Assembly (NCBI RefSeq): GCF_002564465.1
Contig: NZ_NUUX01000023.1
Coordinates: 1-63,594 of the forward strand
DNA from: Bacillus sp. AFS088145
GTDB taxonomy: Bacteria; Bacillota; Bacilli; Bacillales; Bacillaceae_G
DNA: 63,594 nt
Direction of reading: 5' to 3'
The notes under the pieces are model-generated. The model did no database searches. It was not told the DNA's origin and worked only from the letters and a program-made list of their open reading frames with translations. Position 1 is the stretch's first letter. Every line of letters starts with the position of its first letter. Made by a program: the position numbers and the translations under genes. Shown here one piece after another: positions 8,563 to 16,627 of the stretch.

Positions 8563-8717
8563 ACTTTGTAATAATTAATTATCAGACTGATTGAAAACGA
8601 ATTTTCTTTCAATGTACATGGCCCGATGCGGCGCTAAAGTTACATACATGGCGGTATAAGCACCGCAAACAGGCTAAGCAACATAGAAAGTGAGCTTTTA
8701 TCAGCAGACTGACTGTT
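8563..8717 (-). other. Structured, GC-richer segment between aspA and maeA
   Basis: No credible gene. On the minus strand it holds a hairpin GCGGT-GCTTAT-ACCGC (about 8665-8650), a GC-rich patch GCGCCGCATCGGGCC, a GAAAA-TTCG-TTTTC tetraloop hairpin (about 8609-8590), then the terminator. Imperfect direct repeats (TTATCAGACTGA at 8579-8590, TTATCAGcagACTGA at 8698-8712 on the plus strand) bound it. It could be a 3' UTR structure, a leader of maeA, or a small inserted repeat. It matches no RNA family I can name. Confidence 0.45.
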
Positions 8718-10154
8718 TTATTGACGTTCTAAAAGAACTGCACCAGCAATACCAGGGTGAGTCATTTCAAATGGATCTAAAATTAAATCAAGCTCTTCTT
8801 CAGATAATACGTCATATTTTAGGCAAAGTTCACGAATTGGCTTTCCTGTTAAAATTGCTTCTCTTGCTATTCTCGCAGCAACTTCATAACCGATATGTGG
8901 ATTAACCGCTGTGATTAAACCAACGCTCTTTTCTACATATTCTTTCATTCTGTCTTCATTTGCTTCAATTCCTTTTAAACAATTATCAGTAAATGCACGG
9001 AATCCATTATTCATAATGTTAATTGATTGAAGTAAATTAAATACAAGAACTGGCTCCATAACGTTTAATTCTAATTGTCCCGCTTCAGAAGCTAAACAAA
9101 TTGTATGATCATTACCGATTACTTGGAATGCAATTTGGTTAATTACTTCAGCCATTACAGGATTTACTTTTCCTGGCATAATAGATGAACCCGGTTGACG
9201 CGCTGGTAATGAAATTTCCCCAAGACCTGCACGAGGACCAGAAGCCATTAAACGTAAATCGTTTGCAATTTTAGACATATTCATCATACAAACTTTAAGA
9301 GCACCAGATACCTCTGTGTAAGCATCAGTATTTTGAGTAGCATCAACAAGATGCTCAGCTCCAACAAGTGATAAGCCGCTTATATCAGCAAGTTGCTTAA
9401 CAACTAGTTCAATATAGCGTGGATCTGCATTTAAGCCTGTTCCAACCGCTGTAGCTCCCATATTTACTTCATATAAGTGCTGACGAGATTGTTCGATACG
9501 TTTTATATCACGACCAAGTACTCGAGAATATGCTTCGAATTCTTGTCCTAAACGAATTGGTACTGCATCCTGTAAGTGAGTACGGCCCATTTTAATTACA
9601 TGGTCAAATTCTTTTGCCTTTAAGTCAAATACATCACGCATATAATTCATTGTGTTTAATAATTTATCTAACATATTTAAAGTCGCGATATGAATTGCAG
9701 TTGGGAATGCATCATTTGTAGACTGCGACATATTTACATGAGTATTTGGACTAATGCAGAAATAGTCACCTTTTTCTTTACCTAGTATTTCAAGCGCACG
9801 ATTTGCAATAACTTCATTTGCATTCATATTCATTGATGTCCCTGCGCCACCTTGAATCGGATCAACAATGAACTGATCATGCCATTTGCCCTCAATAATT
9901 TCTTGAGCTGCCTCTGCAATCGCTTTACCATTTCCCTCATAAAGGCGTTTTGTTTCTACGTTAGCAAGTGCTGCTGCCTTCTTTACAATCGCTAAAGCTT
10001 TAATAAGTTCTTCGTGAATTTTATAACCAGTAATAGGAAAATTCTCAACTGCGCGTAATGTTTGGACACCATAGTAGGCATCTGCTGGAATTTCTTTTTC
10101 CCCTAAAAAATCTTTTTCAATGCGTATGTTTGGTTTAATTTCAGTAGCCGCCAT
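8718..10154 (-). CDS. aspA: Aspartate ammonia-lyase
   Basis: Converts L-aspartate to fumarate plus ammonia. The 478-aa length and whole-sequence pattern fit AspA: DAYYGVQTLRA near residue 27, NMNANEVIANRA, SPNTHVNMSQSTND, MGRTHLQDAVPI, and the superfamily signature GSSIMPGKVNPVMAE (about 320-334) whose Ser is catalytic. The SPN..VN..QSTND block distinguishes it from argininosuccinate lyase; fumarase C is the nearest alternative, but aspA fits the transporter context. It starts 18 nt after gltT with GGGAG upstream, so the two form one operon under the gltT control region. Confidence 0.93.
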   Translation of the reverse strand: MAATEIKPNIRIEKDFLGEKEIPADAYYGVQTLRAVENFPITGYKIHEELIKALAIVKKAAALANVETKRLYEGNGKAIAEAAQEIIEGKWHDQFIVDPIQGGAGTSMNMNANEVIANRALEILGKEKGDYFCISPNTHVNMSQSTNDAFPTAIHIATLNMLDKLLNTMNYMRDVFDLKAKEFDHVIKMGRTHLQDAVPIRLGQEFEAYSRVLGRDIKRIEQSRQHLYEVNMGATAVGTGLNADPRYIELVVKQLADISGLSLVGAEHLVDATQNTDAYTEVSGALKVCMMNMSKIANDLRLMASGPRAGLGEISLPARQPGSSIMPGKVNPVMAEVINQIAFQVIGNDHTICLASEAGQLELNVMEPVLVFNLLQSINIMNNGFRAFTDNCLKGIEANEDRMKEYVEKSVGLITAVNPHIGYEVAARIAREAILTGKPIRELCLKYDVLSEEELDLILDPFEMTHPGIAGAVLLERQ

Positions 10155-10172
10155 TTGTTTTTTCTCCCATCT

Positions 10173-11444
10173 TTACGCAACTTTTGATTCCTTAATAGAA
10201 TCAATATATTGTTGCGCCTTCTCTTTATCGAATTCGCCTTCCCATTTCGCCATCGTAATGGCTGCTAAAGAGTTTCCTAATACATTTACTGCAGAACGAA
10301 CCATATCTAAAATACGATCAATACCTGCAATTAATGCGATACCTTCTAAAGGTAATCCCATTGAACCTAGTGTAGCCAGTACAACTACGAACGATGCACC
10401 AGGGACACCAGCCATACCCTTTGATGTAAGCATTAATACAAATAATAATGTTACCTGCTCCATAAATGACATGTGAATATTGTACATCTGAGCAACAAAT
10501 AATGCAGCAAGCGCTTGGTAAATCGCTGAACCCGTTAAGTTAAACGAGTACCCTGTCGGTATAACAAAAGAAACTATTGCTTTTGGACAACCCATCTCTT
10601 CCATTTTTTTCATAATGTTTGGAAGTACTGCTTCAGAACTTGCTGTTGTAAATGACAGAATTAGTTCTTCCTTTAAGATCTTCATAAGTGTAAAAATATT
10701 CGTCCCTGTCATTTTAGCATTAATACCTAAAATAACAATAGCAAAAAATGCCACAGTTATATAAACAGCTAAAACAAGTTTACCAAGTGGTAATAAAGTA
10801 CTTACACCAAATTTTGCAACTGTTACAGCAATCAATGCGAAAACCCCAAACGGAGCAGTTTTCATAACTTGATTTGTAACCCAAAACATCGCTTCTAATA
10901 CGCCTTCAAAAAATCCAAGAACTGGCTTTCCTTTATCTCCTATCGCTGCTACTCCTAAACCAAATAGAACAGAGAAGAAAATAATCGGTAATAAATCACC
11001 TTGTGCCATTGATTCAAACACATTTTTCGGGAAAATATGAACAATTGTTTCTGCAAAACCACTTTGTTGTGTTGCAGTTGCTGTTTGTTCATATGCTGAA
11101 ATATCACCTTTTTGCAGATGACTCATATCTACGCCTTTACCTGGGTGGAATAAATTCGCTGCAAGTAATCCAATTCCAAGCGCAATCGTCGTAATGATTT
11201 CAAAATAAAGAAGTGTTTTCCCACCAAGTTTTCCTAGCTTCTTTATATCCCCTACACCTGCTACAGCTACTACAAGAGCTGAAATGACAATTGGCATAAC
11301 GATCATTTTAATTAAATGAATAAAGATATCACCAATCGGTTGAATATAAGATATTGCCTTTTCATTTCCGTATACTAAAGCTCCTACAACAATACCTAAT
11401 ATAAGAGCAACAAAGATTTGCGTAGCTAATCCAAATTTCTTCAT
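10173..11444 (-). CDS. gltT: GltT-type glutamate/aspartate symporter
   Basis: A 423-aa secondary transporter of the DAACS (EAAT/GltPh) family, very like Bacillus GltT. It shows the membrane-hairpin motif TASSEAVLP (about 267-275), helix-7 segment PTGYSFNLTGS and helix-8 segment DRILDMVRSAVNVLGNS with the substrate-binding Arg383. Residue 304 is Thr (codon at 10533-10535) where the family normally has Asp (NLDGS/NMDGT), a sodium-site residue. I take the ATG at 11444, 9 codons inside the longest frame, because AAGGGGGA lies 5 nt upstream. First gene of the operon with aspA; probably imports aspartate and/or glutamate. Confidence 0.92.
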   Translation of the reverse strand: MKKFGLATQIFVALILGIVVGALVYGNEKAISYIQPIGDIFIHLIKMIVMPIVISALVVAVAGVGDIKKLGKLGGKTLLYFEIITTIALGIGLLAANLFHPGKGVDMSHLQKGDISAYEQTATATQQSGFAETIVHIFPKNVFESMAQGDLLPIIFFSVLFGLGVAAIGDKGKPVLGFFEGVLEAMFWVTNQVMKTAPFGVFALIAVTVAKFGVSTLLPLGKLVLAVYITVAFFAIVILGINAKMTGTNIFTLMKILKEELILSFTTASSEAVLPNIMKKMEEMGCPKAIVSFVIPTGYSFNLTGSAIYQALAALFVAQMYNIHMSFMEQVTLLFVLMLTSKGMAGVPGASFVVVLATLGSMGLPLEGIALIAGIDRILDMVRSAVNVLGNSLAAITMAKWEGEFDKEKAQQYIDSIKESKVA

Positions 11445-11456
11445 ATAAATCCCCCT

Positions 11457-11470
11457 TGTTAACGCTTTCA
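11457..11470 (-). promoter_or_regulatory. Perfect cre site (CcpA operator) ahead of gltT
   Basis: Minus strand TGAAAGCGTTAACA matches the B. subtilis cre consensus TGWAANCGNTNWCA at every position. It directly adjoins the gltT Shine-Dalgarno sequence (11451-11456), so bound CcpA could act as a roadblock inside the 5' UTR. Confidence 0.8.
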
Positions 11471-11776
11471 AATATATAAATGAAATACTAAACTAATTCT
11501 ATATGCAAACCTACAAAACAATACAAAAACCTACAAACACTTTTAAAATAATTATAAAAAATTTCAAAAACGCTAAATGGTCGAACGGATTGAACAGGAA
11601 TAGGTCAAAAGAAAAAGTAGCTCGTGTAATAAAGCCCCTTCATTTTGAAAAAATATCAGACAGACAAAAATTAAAAAGTCTGTCCATAATCAAAGGAAAG
11701 TTAGGAAAAAGCAGTATAGAAGGGGAAGAATTGAAAATAGCGGAATTTACGCACGATGAAATAAACCTAAAAATAA
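11471..11776 (-). other. gltT control region and rpsI downstream spacer
   Basis: AT-rich, no gene supported. It contains the GlnL-type operator and weak promoter-like elements for gltT. The remainder (11540-11776) shows only a weak hairpin with ACAGAC/GTCTGT arms near 11660-11690. A plus-strand open frame through here runs into the rpsI terminator and lacks a Shine-Dalgarno sequence. Confidence 0.5.
11513..11538 (-). promoter_or_regulatory. Tandem GlnL-type operator upstream of gltT
   Basis: On the minus strand three hexamers stand 10 bp apart: GTTTGT (11538-11533), TTTTGT (11528-11523) and TTTTGT (11518-11513), with 4-nt spacers AGGT and ATTG. The last two exactly match TTTTGT-N4-TTTTGT, the site I recall being reported for B. 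subtilis GlnL. Possible -10 elements lie downstream (TAGTAT at 11490-11485), placing the operator at or just above the -35. A GlnL-family regulator is encoded 6 kb away in the same block. Confidence 0.65.
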
Positions 11777-11809
11777 AAAACTCCTGTCCACAAAGTGGAG
11801 AGGAGTTTT
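11777..11809 (-). terminator. Terminator after rpsI
   Basis: Minus strand AAAACTCC (11809-11802), inner TCCAC/GTGGA pairs, GGAGTTTT (11784-11777) and a continuing T-rich tail TTATTTTT. A strong end point for the rplM-rpsI unit. Confidence 0.92.
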
Positions 11810-11826
11810 GAACGTATAAATAAAAA

Positions 11827-12219
11827 TTAACGTTTTGAGAACTGAGGAGCTCTACGTGCACCTTTAAGACCGTATTTTTTACGCTCTTTCATACGTGCAT
11901 CACGAGTTAATAATCCAGCGCGTTTTAAAGTTCCGCGGTATTCAGGATCAACTTGTAATAATGCTCTTGAGATACCGTGACGAATTGCACCAGCTTGACC
12001 AGTGTATCCACCACCGTTAACGTTTACTAAGATATCATAGCTACCTAATGTTTCAGTTGCAACAAGTGGTTGTTTAACAACTTCTCTTAATGCAGCGAAT
12101 GGGATGTAATCTTCAAAATCACGACCGTTAATGATAACGCGTCCTTCGCCAGGAACTAAACGTACACGAGCTACTGAGCTTTTACGACGTCCTGTGCCAT
12201 AGTATTGTACTTGTGCCAT
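11827..12219 (-). CDS. rpsI: Ribosomal protein S9
   Basis: Small-subunit head protein, 130 aa, the usual Bacillus length. The [14 protein letters not shown] start and the basic C-terminal tail ending RAPQFSKR, which reaches the P-site tRNA anticodon, are both present. GGAGGGC precedes the ATG. It follows rplM by 21 nt and is translated from the same mRNA. Confidence 0.98.
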   Translation of the reverse strand: MAQVQYYGTGRRKSSVARVRLVPGEGRVIINGRDFEDYIPFAALREVVKQPLVATETLGSYDILVNVNGGGYTGQAGAIRHGISRALLQVDPEYRGTLKRAGLLTRDARMKERKKYGLKGARRAPQFSKR

Positions 12220-12240
12220 GTGAATGCCCTCCTTTTATAA

Positions 12241-12678
12241 TTATCCGCGAAGTTCGAAAACTTCTGGTTTTTGTGCTTGGTGTGGATGCTCGTTACCAGC
12301 ATACACGTGTAACTTTTTAATTTGAGCACGTCCAAGACGTCCTTTTGGAAGCATACCTTTAACAGCTAACTCAAGCATTTTAACTGGGTAGTTAGTACGC
12401 ATTTCTAAAGCTGTACGCTCTTTTAAACCACCAGCATACATTGTATGACGGTAGTAAATTTTATCGTTTAATTTGTTTCCTGTTAAATGAACTTTCTCAG
12501 CATTGATGATGATTACGTTATCACCTGTATCAACGTGTGGTGTGAAAGTTGGTTTGTGCTTACCGCGAAGTAAAGTAGCTACTTCAGTTGCAAGACGACC
12601 TAAAGTTTTTCCTTCAGCGTCTACAACGAACCACTTACGTTCAACTTCGCTAGCTTTTGCCATATAAGTTGTGCGCAT
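12241..12678 (-). CDS. rplM: Ribosomal protein L13
   Basis: Early-assembling large-subunit protein, 145 aa. Recognised by [17 protein letters not shown], the [16 protein letters not shown] block and [19 protein letters not shown] lies before the ATG; a second in-frame ATG at codon 6 is less well placed. It has its own promoter (12789-12817) and a leader with an L13-type hairpin, so it is expressed apart from truA. Confidence 0.98.
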   Translation of the reverse strand: MRTTYMAKASEVERKWFVVDAEGKTLGRLATEVATLLRGKHKPTFTPHVDTGDNVIIINAEKVHLTGNKLNDKIYYRHTMYAGGLKERTALEMRTNYPVKMLELAVKGMLPKGRLGRAQIKKLHVYAGNEHPHQAQKPEVFELRG

Positions 12679-12788
12679 TCTATTTTCCTCCTAATACAAT
12701 ATACATAAAGTAAAATTGTTTTTATTGTTTATCTTTAACACGACTGGTTCCGGGGCTAATCGTGGTTCTTAAAACAATACCGTATTTA
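12679..12788 (-). promoter_or_regulatory. L13-type leader upstream of rplM
   Basis: The rplM 5' UTR contains a stem-forming segment AACCACGATTAGCCCCGGAA with a downstream AGTCGTG arm (12763-12732). Firmicute rplM leaders are known to be bound by L13 for autogenous control; assignment here is by position and hairpin only. Confidence 0.5.
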
Positions 12789-12817
12789 ATATTAAACTTT
12801 ATACCTTCTAATGTCAA
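12789..12817 (-). promoter_or_regulatory. Sigma-A promoter of rplM-rpsI
   Basis: Minus strand TTGACA (12817-12812), 17-nt spacer, TAATAT (12794-12789). Perfect -35 and near-consensus -10 in the truA-rplM gap. Confidence 0.9.
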
Positions 12818-12835
12818 GCAAATGTTACACCAGGA

Positions 12836-13579
12836 TTAGTTGTTATAATCAACTTTCCATAAAAACAGCCCATTAGGCGGTGAAGTCTTGCCAGCCTTGG
12901 CTCGATCACGTGCTAATAATGCGTTTTTAACACTTTCTACATCACGCTTTCCTTGCCCTACTTCAATTAATGTTCCAACAATTATTCTTACCATATTATA
13001 AAGAAAACCATTTCCTTCAAGAGCGATGACAAGCCCCTGATCTGTTTTATTAATACTTCCTTTATAAATCGTTCGTACTTTGTCCTTAATATCCGTATTT
13101 GATGCACAAAAGGAACTAAAATCATGTGTACCTAGTAAGCAATCTAATGCTTCTTGCATTTTAACAATATTTAGATCAAAAGGGAAAAAATAATGATGAT
13201 TTCTAGAAAAAACATTTTCGTCTTTTTCATTCCAAATAAAATAACGGTATTCTTTCCGAACGACGTCAAATCTAGAATGAAAATTATCATCGACAATCTC
13301 TACATTTCTGACATTAATATCTTTAGGCAATTGTGCATTTAATGCTCTCTTCCATTGCTCTGGTTGAAGCGCATATTCACTATCAAAATGAATTACTTGT
13401 CCTACTGCGTGTACCCCTGTATCTGTCCTACCAGATGCATGAATTCTTATTGGATTACCTTTGTGCATTTTAGTTAGAACCTTCTCAAAATCTGTTTGAA
13501 CTGTTCTCTGATTAGGTTGAACTTGGTATCCATTAAATAGTGTGCCATCATATGAAATTATACATTTAATTCGATTCAT
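12836..13579 (-). CDS. truA: tRNA pseudouridine synthase A
   Basis: Modifies uridines 38-40 of the tRNA anticodon arm. 247 aa; the catalytic Asp is in SGRTDTGVHAVGQV (about 49-62), and GNGFLYNMVRIIVGT near residue 195 is the conserved C-terminal block. It lies 12 nt downstream of ecfT and closes the ECF operon, as in B. subtilis. Confidence 0.97.
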   Translation of the reverse strand: MNRIKCIISYDGTLFNGYQVQPNQRTVQTDFEKVLTKMHKGNPIRIHASGRTDTGVHAVGQVIHFDSEYALQPEQWKRALNAQLPKDINVRNVEIVDDNFHSRFDVVRKEYRYFIWNEKDENVFSRNHHYFFPFDLNIVKMQEALDCLLGTHDFSSFCASNTDIKDKVRTIYKGSINKTDQGLVIALEGNGFLYNMVRIIVGTLIEVGQGKRDVESVKNALLARDRAKAGKTSPPNGLFLWKVDYNN

Positions 13580-13591
13580 AACTTATCTCCA

Positions 13592-14386
13592 TTACTTACG
13601 TAAAAACAATAATAGTAAAAATAATATCAGTAATACAACAAAACACGCTGTATCCCGCAAATGCCACTTCATAATACGAAACTTTGTTCTTCCATCTCCG
13701 CCTTGGTATCCTCTGGCTTCCATCGCAACTGCTAAGTCTTCAGCTCGTTTAAATGAATGAATAAATAATGGAACAAGTAAAGAAACTAATGCTTTTAACC
13801 GGTCTTTTATAGGTCCTGAAGAGAAATCCACTCCTCGAGACGACTGTGCCTTCATAATCTTTTCAGTCTCTTCCATAAGCGTTGGAATAAATCGTAGTGA
13901 AATAGACATCATTAAAGCCATTTCATGCACAGGTAGACCCAACCTTTTAAATGGGTTAAATAATGACTCAAGTCCATCTGTAATTTCGATTGGATTTGTT
14001 GTTAATGTCAGTAAAGTAGTAATTGAAACTAAAAGAAAAAATCTCAAAGATATATAAATACCTTGAATAATTCCTTCTTTATGAATGTCGACCCATCCAA
14101 AATGATAAATTAGTGGTCCTTCTTTATTTGTAAAAACATGCAATAAAAACGTAAACACTGCTAACAACCAGATTGCTCTTAATCCTTTTAAATAATAATT
14201 AAGTGGTACTCTTGATAGCAATACTGTTACGATTGAAAATAAAAATAAAATACCGTATGTTATAAAATTATTTGCTAAGAAAACGATACAAATAAAAATG
14301 AACATTGTAAGAAGTTTTGCTCTAGCATCTAGACGATGAATAAGTGAATCGCTTGGAATATATTTTCCGATAATTAGACTATTCAT
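13592..14386 (-). CDS. ecfT: ECF transporter transmembrane subunit EcfT
   Basis: Energy-coupling membrane subunit shared by vitamin-uptake ECF transporters. 264 aa with five or more hydrophobic helices, including a Val/Ile/Phe-rich pair at about 25-60 and a C-terminal one. The cytosolic coupling motif with AMEARG (about 222-227), which contacts the ATPases, is present. The start overlaps the ecfA2 stop by 4 nt (ATGA). Substrate-binding S components are not in the window. Confidence 0.95.
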   Translation of the reverse strand: MNSLIIGKYIPSDSLIHRLDARAKLLTMFIFICIVFLANNFITYGILFLFSIVTVLLSRVPLNYYLKGLRAIWLLAVFTFLLHVFTNKEGPLIYHFGWVDIHKEGIIQGIYISLRFFLLVSITTLLTLTTNPIEITDGLESLFNPFKRLGLPVHEMALMMSISLRFIPTLMEETEKIMKAQSSRGVDFSSGPIKDRLKALVSLLVPLFIHSFKRAEDLAVAMEARGYQGGDGRTKFRIMKWHLRDTACFVVLLILFLLLLFLRK

Positions 14387-15249
14387 TTTGTTTCCCCATT
14401 ATAAAGATTCGCTATATAATTAGCGAGTTGTTCGATTGTTAAACTTGTAGCTTTTTCATTAATGCCTAATTTTTGATTTAGTTCTTGGTGGAACTTTAAA
14501 GAAAGTGGAATTTGTAATCCAATTTCCTCTAACTCCCTTTCATATGAGAACACTTCTAAAGGGCTTCCCTTTAAATAAGTAGTCCCTTTTTGAAGCACAT
14601 GGATCGTATCTGCATATCTCGCTGCATCTTCCATGCTATGCGTCACCAAAATGATCGTCAGTCCCTTTTCTTTATGCATTTCGTAAAACATATCCATTAA
14701 CGCCTTTTGTCCACTAGGATCAAGACCAGCAGTTGGTTCATCCAAAACTAAAACTTCTGGTTCCATTGCTAAAACACCTGCAATTGCAACCCTTCTCATT
14801 TGACCACCACTTAATTCAAATGGTGACTTCATTAAATATTCTTCACTTAAGCCTACTTTTTCAATTAGATCTTTAGCTCTTTTTTTTGCTTCATCTTCAG
14901 ATACACCAAAATTCATTGGACCAAAGCAAATATCTTTCTCTACAGTTTCTTCAAATAATTGCTGCTCAGGAAACTGAAAAACTAATCCTACTTTTTTTCT
15001 TAATGATTTTAAATTCTTGTTTTTCTTATCTGATAAAAGGGTAATATCGTCTATTTTAGCAATGCCCTCTGTTGGTTGTAAGAGGCCATTTAAATGTTGC
15101 AGAAAAGTAGATTTACCTGAGCCTGTGTGACCAATTACAGCATAATATGACCCATCTGGTATCGTAACATCAATATCATAAAGAGCACGATGCTCGAAAG
15201 GTGTCTTCGGCTGATAAGTATAGCCTACTTTTTCAAAAGTAATTTGCAT
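14383..15249 (-). CDS. ecfA2: ECF transporter ATPase EcfA2
   Basis: Second ABC ATPase of the ECF module, 288 aa. Walker A is GHTGSGKST (about 39-47), the Q-loop segment FQFPEQQLF, the signature LSGGQMRR, and Walker B VLVLDEPTAGLD. It overlaps the end of ecfA1 by 25 nt, indicating coupled translation of the heterodimer. Confidence 0.96.
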   Translation of the reverse strand: MQITFEKVGYTYQPKTPFEHRALYDIDVTIPDGSYYAVIGHTGSGKSTFLQHLNGLLQPTEGIAKIDDITLLSDKKNKNLKSLRKKVGLVFQFPEQQLFEETVEKDICFGPMNFGVSEDEAKKRAKDLIEKVGLSEEYLMKSPFELSGGQMRRVAIAGVLAMEPEVLVLDEPTAGLDPSGQKALMDMFYEMHKEKGLTIILVTHSMEDAARYADTIHVLQKGTTYLKGSPLEVFSYERELEEIGLQIPLSLKFHQELNQKLGINEKATSLTIEQLANYIANLYNGETK

Positions 15250-16067
15250 AATTCGCTCACCAAGCTTTCTTGCTCTAGATGGTCTTGCCTCAAAGGTAAA
15301 CCTTTTTCGATTAATAAACTAGAAAGGTTATTTGTAAAAGGAGATGCTAATCCAAGCGACTCTAAAGAAAACTCTGTTTTTAAAAGCTCTTCTGGAGTTA
15401 CACTTTGAACTAAATGACCATCATGCATAATTAAAATACGGTCTGCATGTATTGCTTCTTCTATATCATGAGTAATTGAAATAACTGTCATATTAATGTC
15501 TTTATGTAAATCACGAATTGTCTCGATTACTTCTTTTCTACCGAAAGGATCTAACATCGAAGTAGCTTCATCTAATATTAATATACTTGGTTGAATTGCT
15601 AATGCTCCGGCTATTGCTACTCTTTGTTTTTGGCCACCAGAAAGAGAGTGTGGCTCATGGAGTACAAATTCATTCATATTGACGATGTTTAAAACTTCTT
15701 CAATTCGACGATCCATTTCTTTTTTCTCAATTCCATGGTTTTCTAATCCAAATGCAATATCGTCTATTACTGTCGTACCTACAAACTGATTATCAGGATT
15801 TTGAAATACCATCGCTATTTTCTTTCGCACGTCCCAAATTGTTTTTTCTGATAAGCTAATTTCCTCATCAATCACAATTTGGCCTTCTTCGGGTAATATT
15901 AGTCCATTTAAAAGTTTAGCTAATGTTGACTTTCCTGATCCGTTTCGACCTACAATAGCAATCCATTCATTTTCTTTTATATTAAATGATACAGAATGAA
16001 CTGCATTTGATTGTGCCTGTGGATATTTAAAAGAGATGTTATCTACTTTAATACTATCTTTTCTCAT
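15225..16067 (-). CDS. ecfA1: ECF transporter ATPase EcfA1
   Basis: First ABC ATPase of the ECF module, 280 aa. Walker A GRNGSGKST (about 39-47), FQNPDNQFVG, signature LSGGQKQR, Walker B ILILDEATSMLD. It has Asp-Glu-Ala after Walker B where EcfA2 has Asp-Glu-Pro. First gene after the rplQ terminator. A promoter in the 60-nt gap is likely, but only weak -10-like elements are visible. Confidence 0.96.
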   Translation of the reverse strand: MRKDSIKVDNISFKYPQAQSNAVHSVSFNIKENEWIAIVGRNGSGKSTLAKLLNGLILPEEGQIVIDEEISLSEKTIWDVRKKIAMVFQNPDNQFVGTTVIDDIAFGLENHGIEKKEMDRRIEEVLNIVNMNEFVLHEPHSLSGGQKQRVAIAGALAIQPSILILDEATSMLDPFGRKEVIETIRDLHKDINMTVISITHDIEEAIHADRILIMHDGHLVQSVTPEELLKTEFSLESLGLASPFTNNLSSLLIEKGLPLRQDHLEQESLVSELCKLLLKK

Positions 16068-16124
16068 TTGTTCACCTATAATTTCTCATTGTTTATAGAT
16101 ATATAATAGTCTAAAAGTAAACAG

Positions 16125-16169
16125 AAAAAAAGGGCAACGACATGTTTACAAGAAACGTCGAGCCCTTTT
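16125..16169 (-). terminator. Terminator after rplQ
   Basis: Minus strand AAAAGGGC (16169-16162) pairs with GCCCTTTT (16135-16128), with an inner GACG/GTCG-type stem and a tail of seven T. It marks the end of the S10-spc-alpha superoperon. Confidence 0.9.
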
Positions 16170-16180
16170 GTATTCGAATA

Positions 16181-16543
16181 TTAAACTAATTCGATAACAA
16201 CCATTGGTGCAGCGTCTCCACGACGAGGACCAATTTTTGCGATACGAGTGTATCCACCTTGACGCTCAGTGTAACGAGGAGCGATGTCAGCAAATAATTT
16301 TTGTAAAGCGTCTTGACCGTTTTCAGCGTTAGCAACTTCATTACGGATGTAAGCAGCAGCTAGACGACGAGCGTGTAAGTCTCCACGTTTACCTAAAGTA
16401 ATCATTTTTTCAACAACTGAACGTAACTCCTTCGCACGAGTCTCAGTTGTTTGAATACGTTCGTTGATAATTAAATCAGTAGCTAAGTCACGTAACATAG
16501 CTTTACGTTGTGAGCTAGTACGTCCTAATTTTCTGTATCCCAT
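16181..16543 (-). CDS. rplQ: Ribosomal protein L17
   Basis: Large-subunit protein at the peptide exit side, 120 aa as in other Bacillus. [20 protein letters not shown] is diagnostic; the C-terminal [20 protein letters not shown] completes it. GGAGGGA precedes the ATG. Last gene of the alpha operon. Confidence 0.98.
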   Translation of the reverse strand: MGYRKLGRTSSQRKAMLRDLATDLIINERIQTTETRAKELRSVVEKMITLGKRGDLHARRLAAAYIRNEVANAENGQDALQKLFADIAPRYTERQGGYTRIAKIGPRRGDAAPMVVIELV

Positions 16544-16627
16544 TTCTAGTTCCCTCCTTTGTAAGTAGTATCAAAATTGGGTCATATAGACATGAAGAGA
16601 ACGCCTCTCCCTTTATCGAAGCTACAA

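Noticed and set aside
8563-8717. Insertion sequence remnant between aspA and maeA
   Set aside because: No transposase fragment and no clear terminal inverted repeats; the bounding direct repeats are imperfect. Reported instead as a structured segment.
11503-11811. Plus-strand open frame of 102 codons in the rpsI-gltT gap
   Set aside because: No Shine-Dalgarno sequence, runs through the GlnL-type operator and ends in the rpsI terminator; composition is that of non-coding AT-rich DNA.
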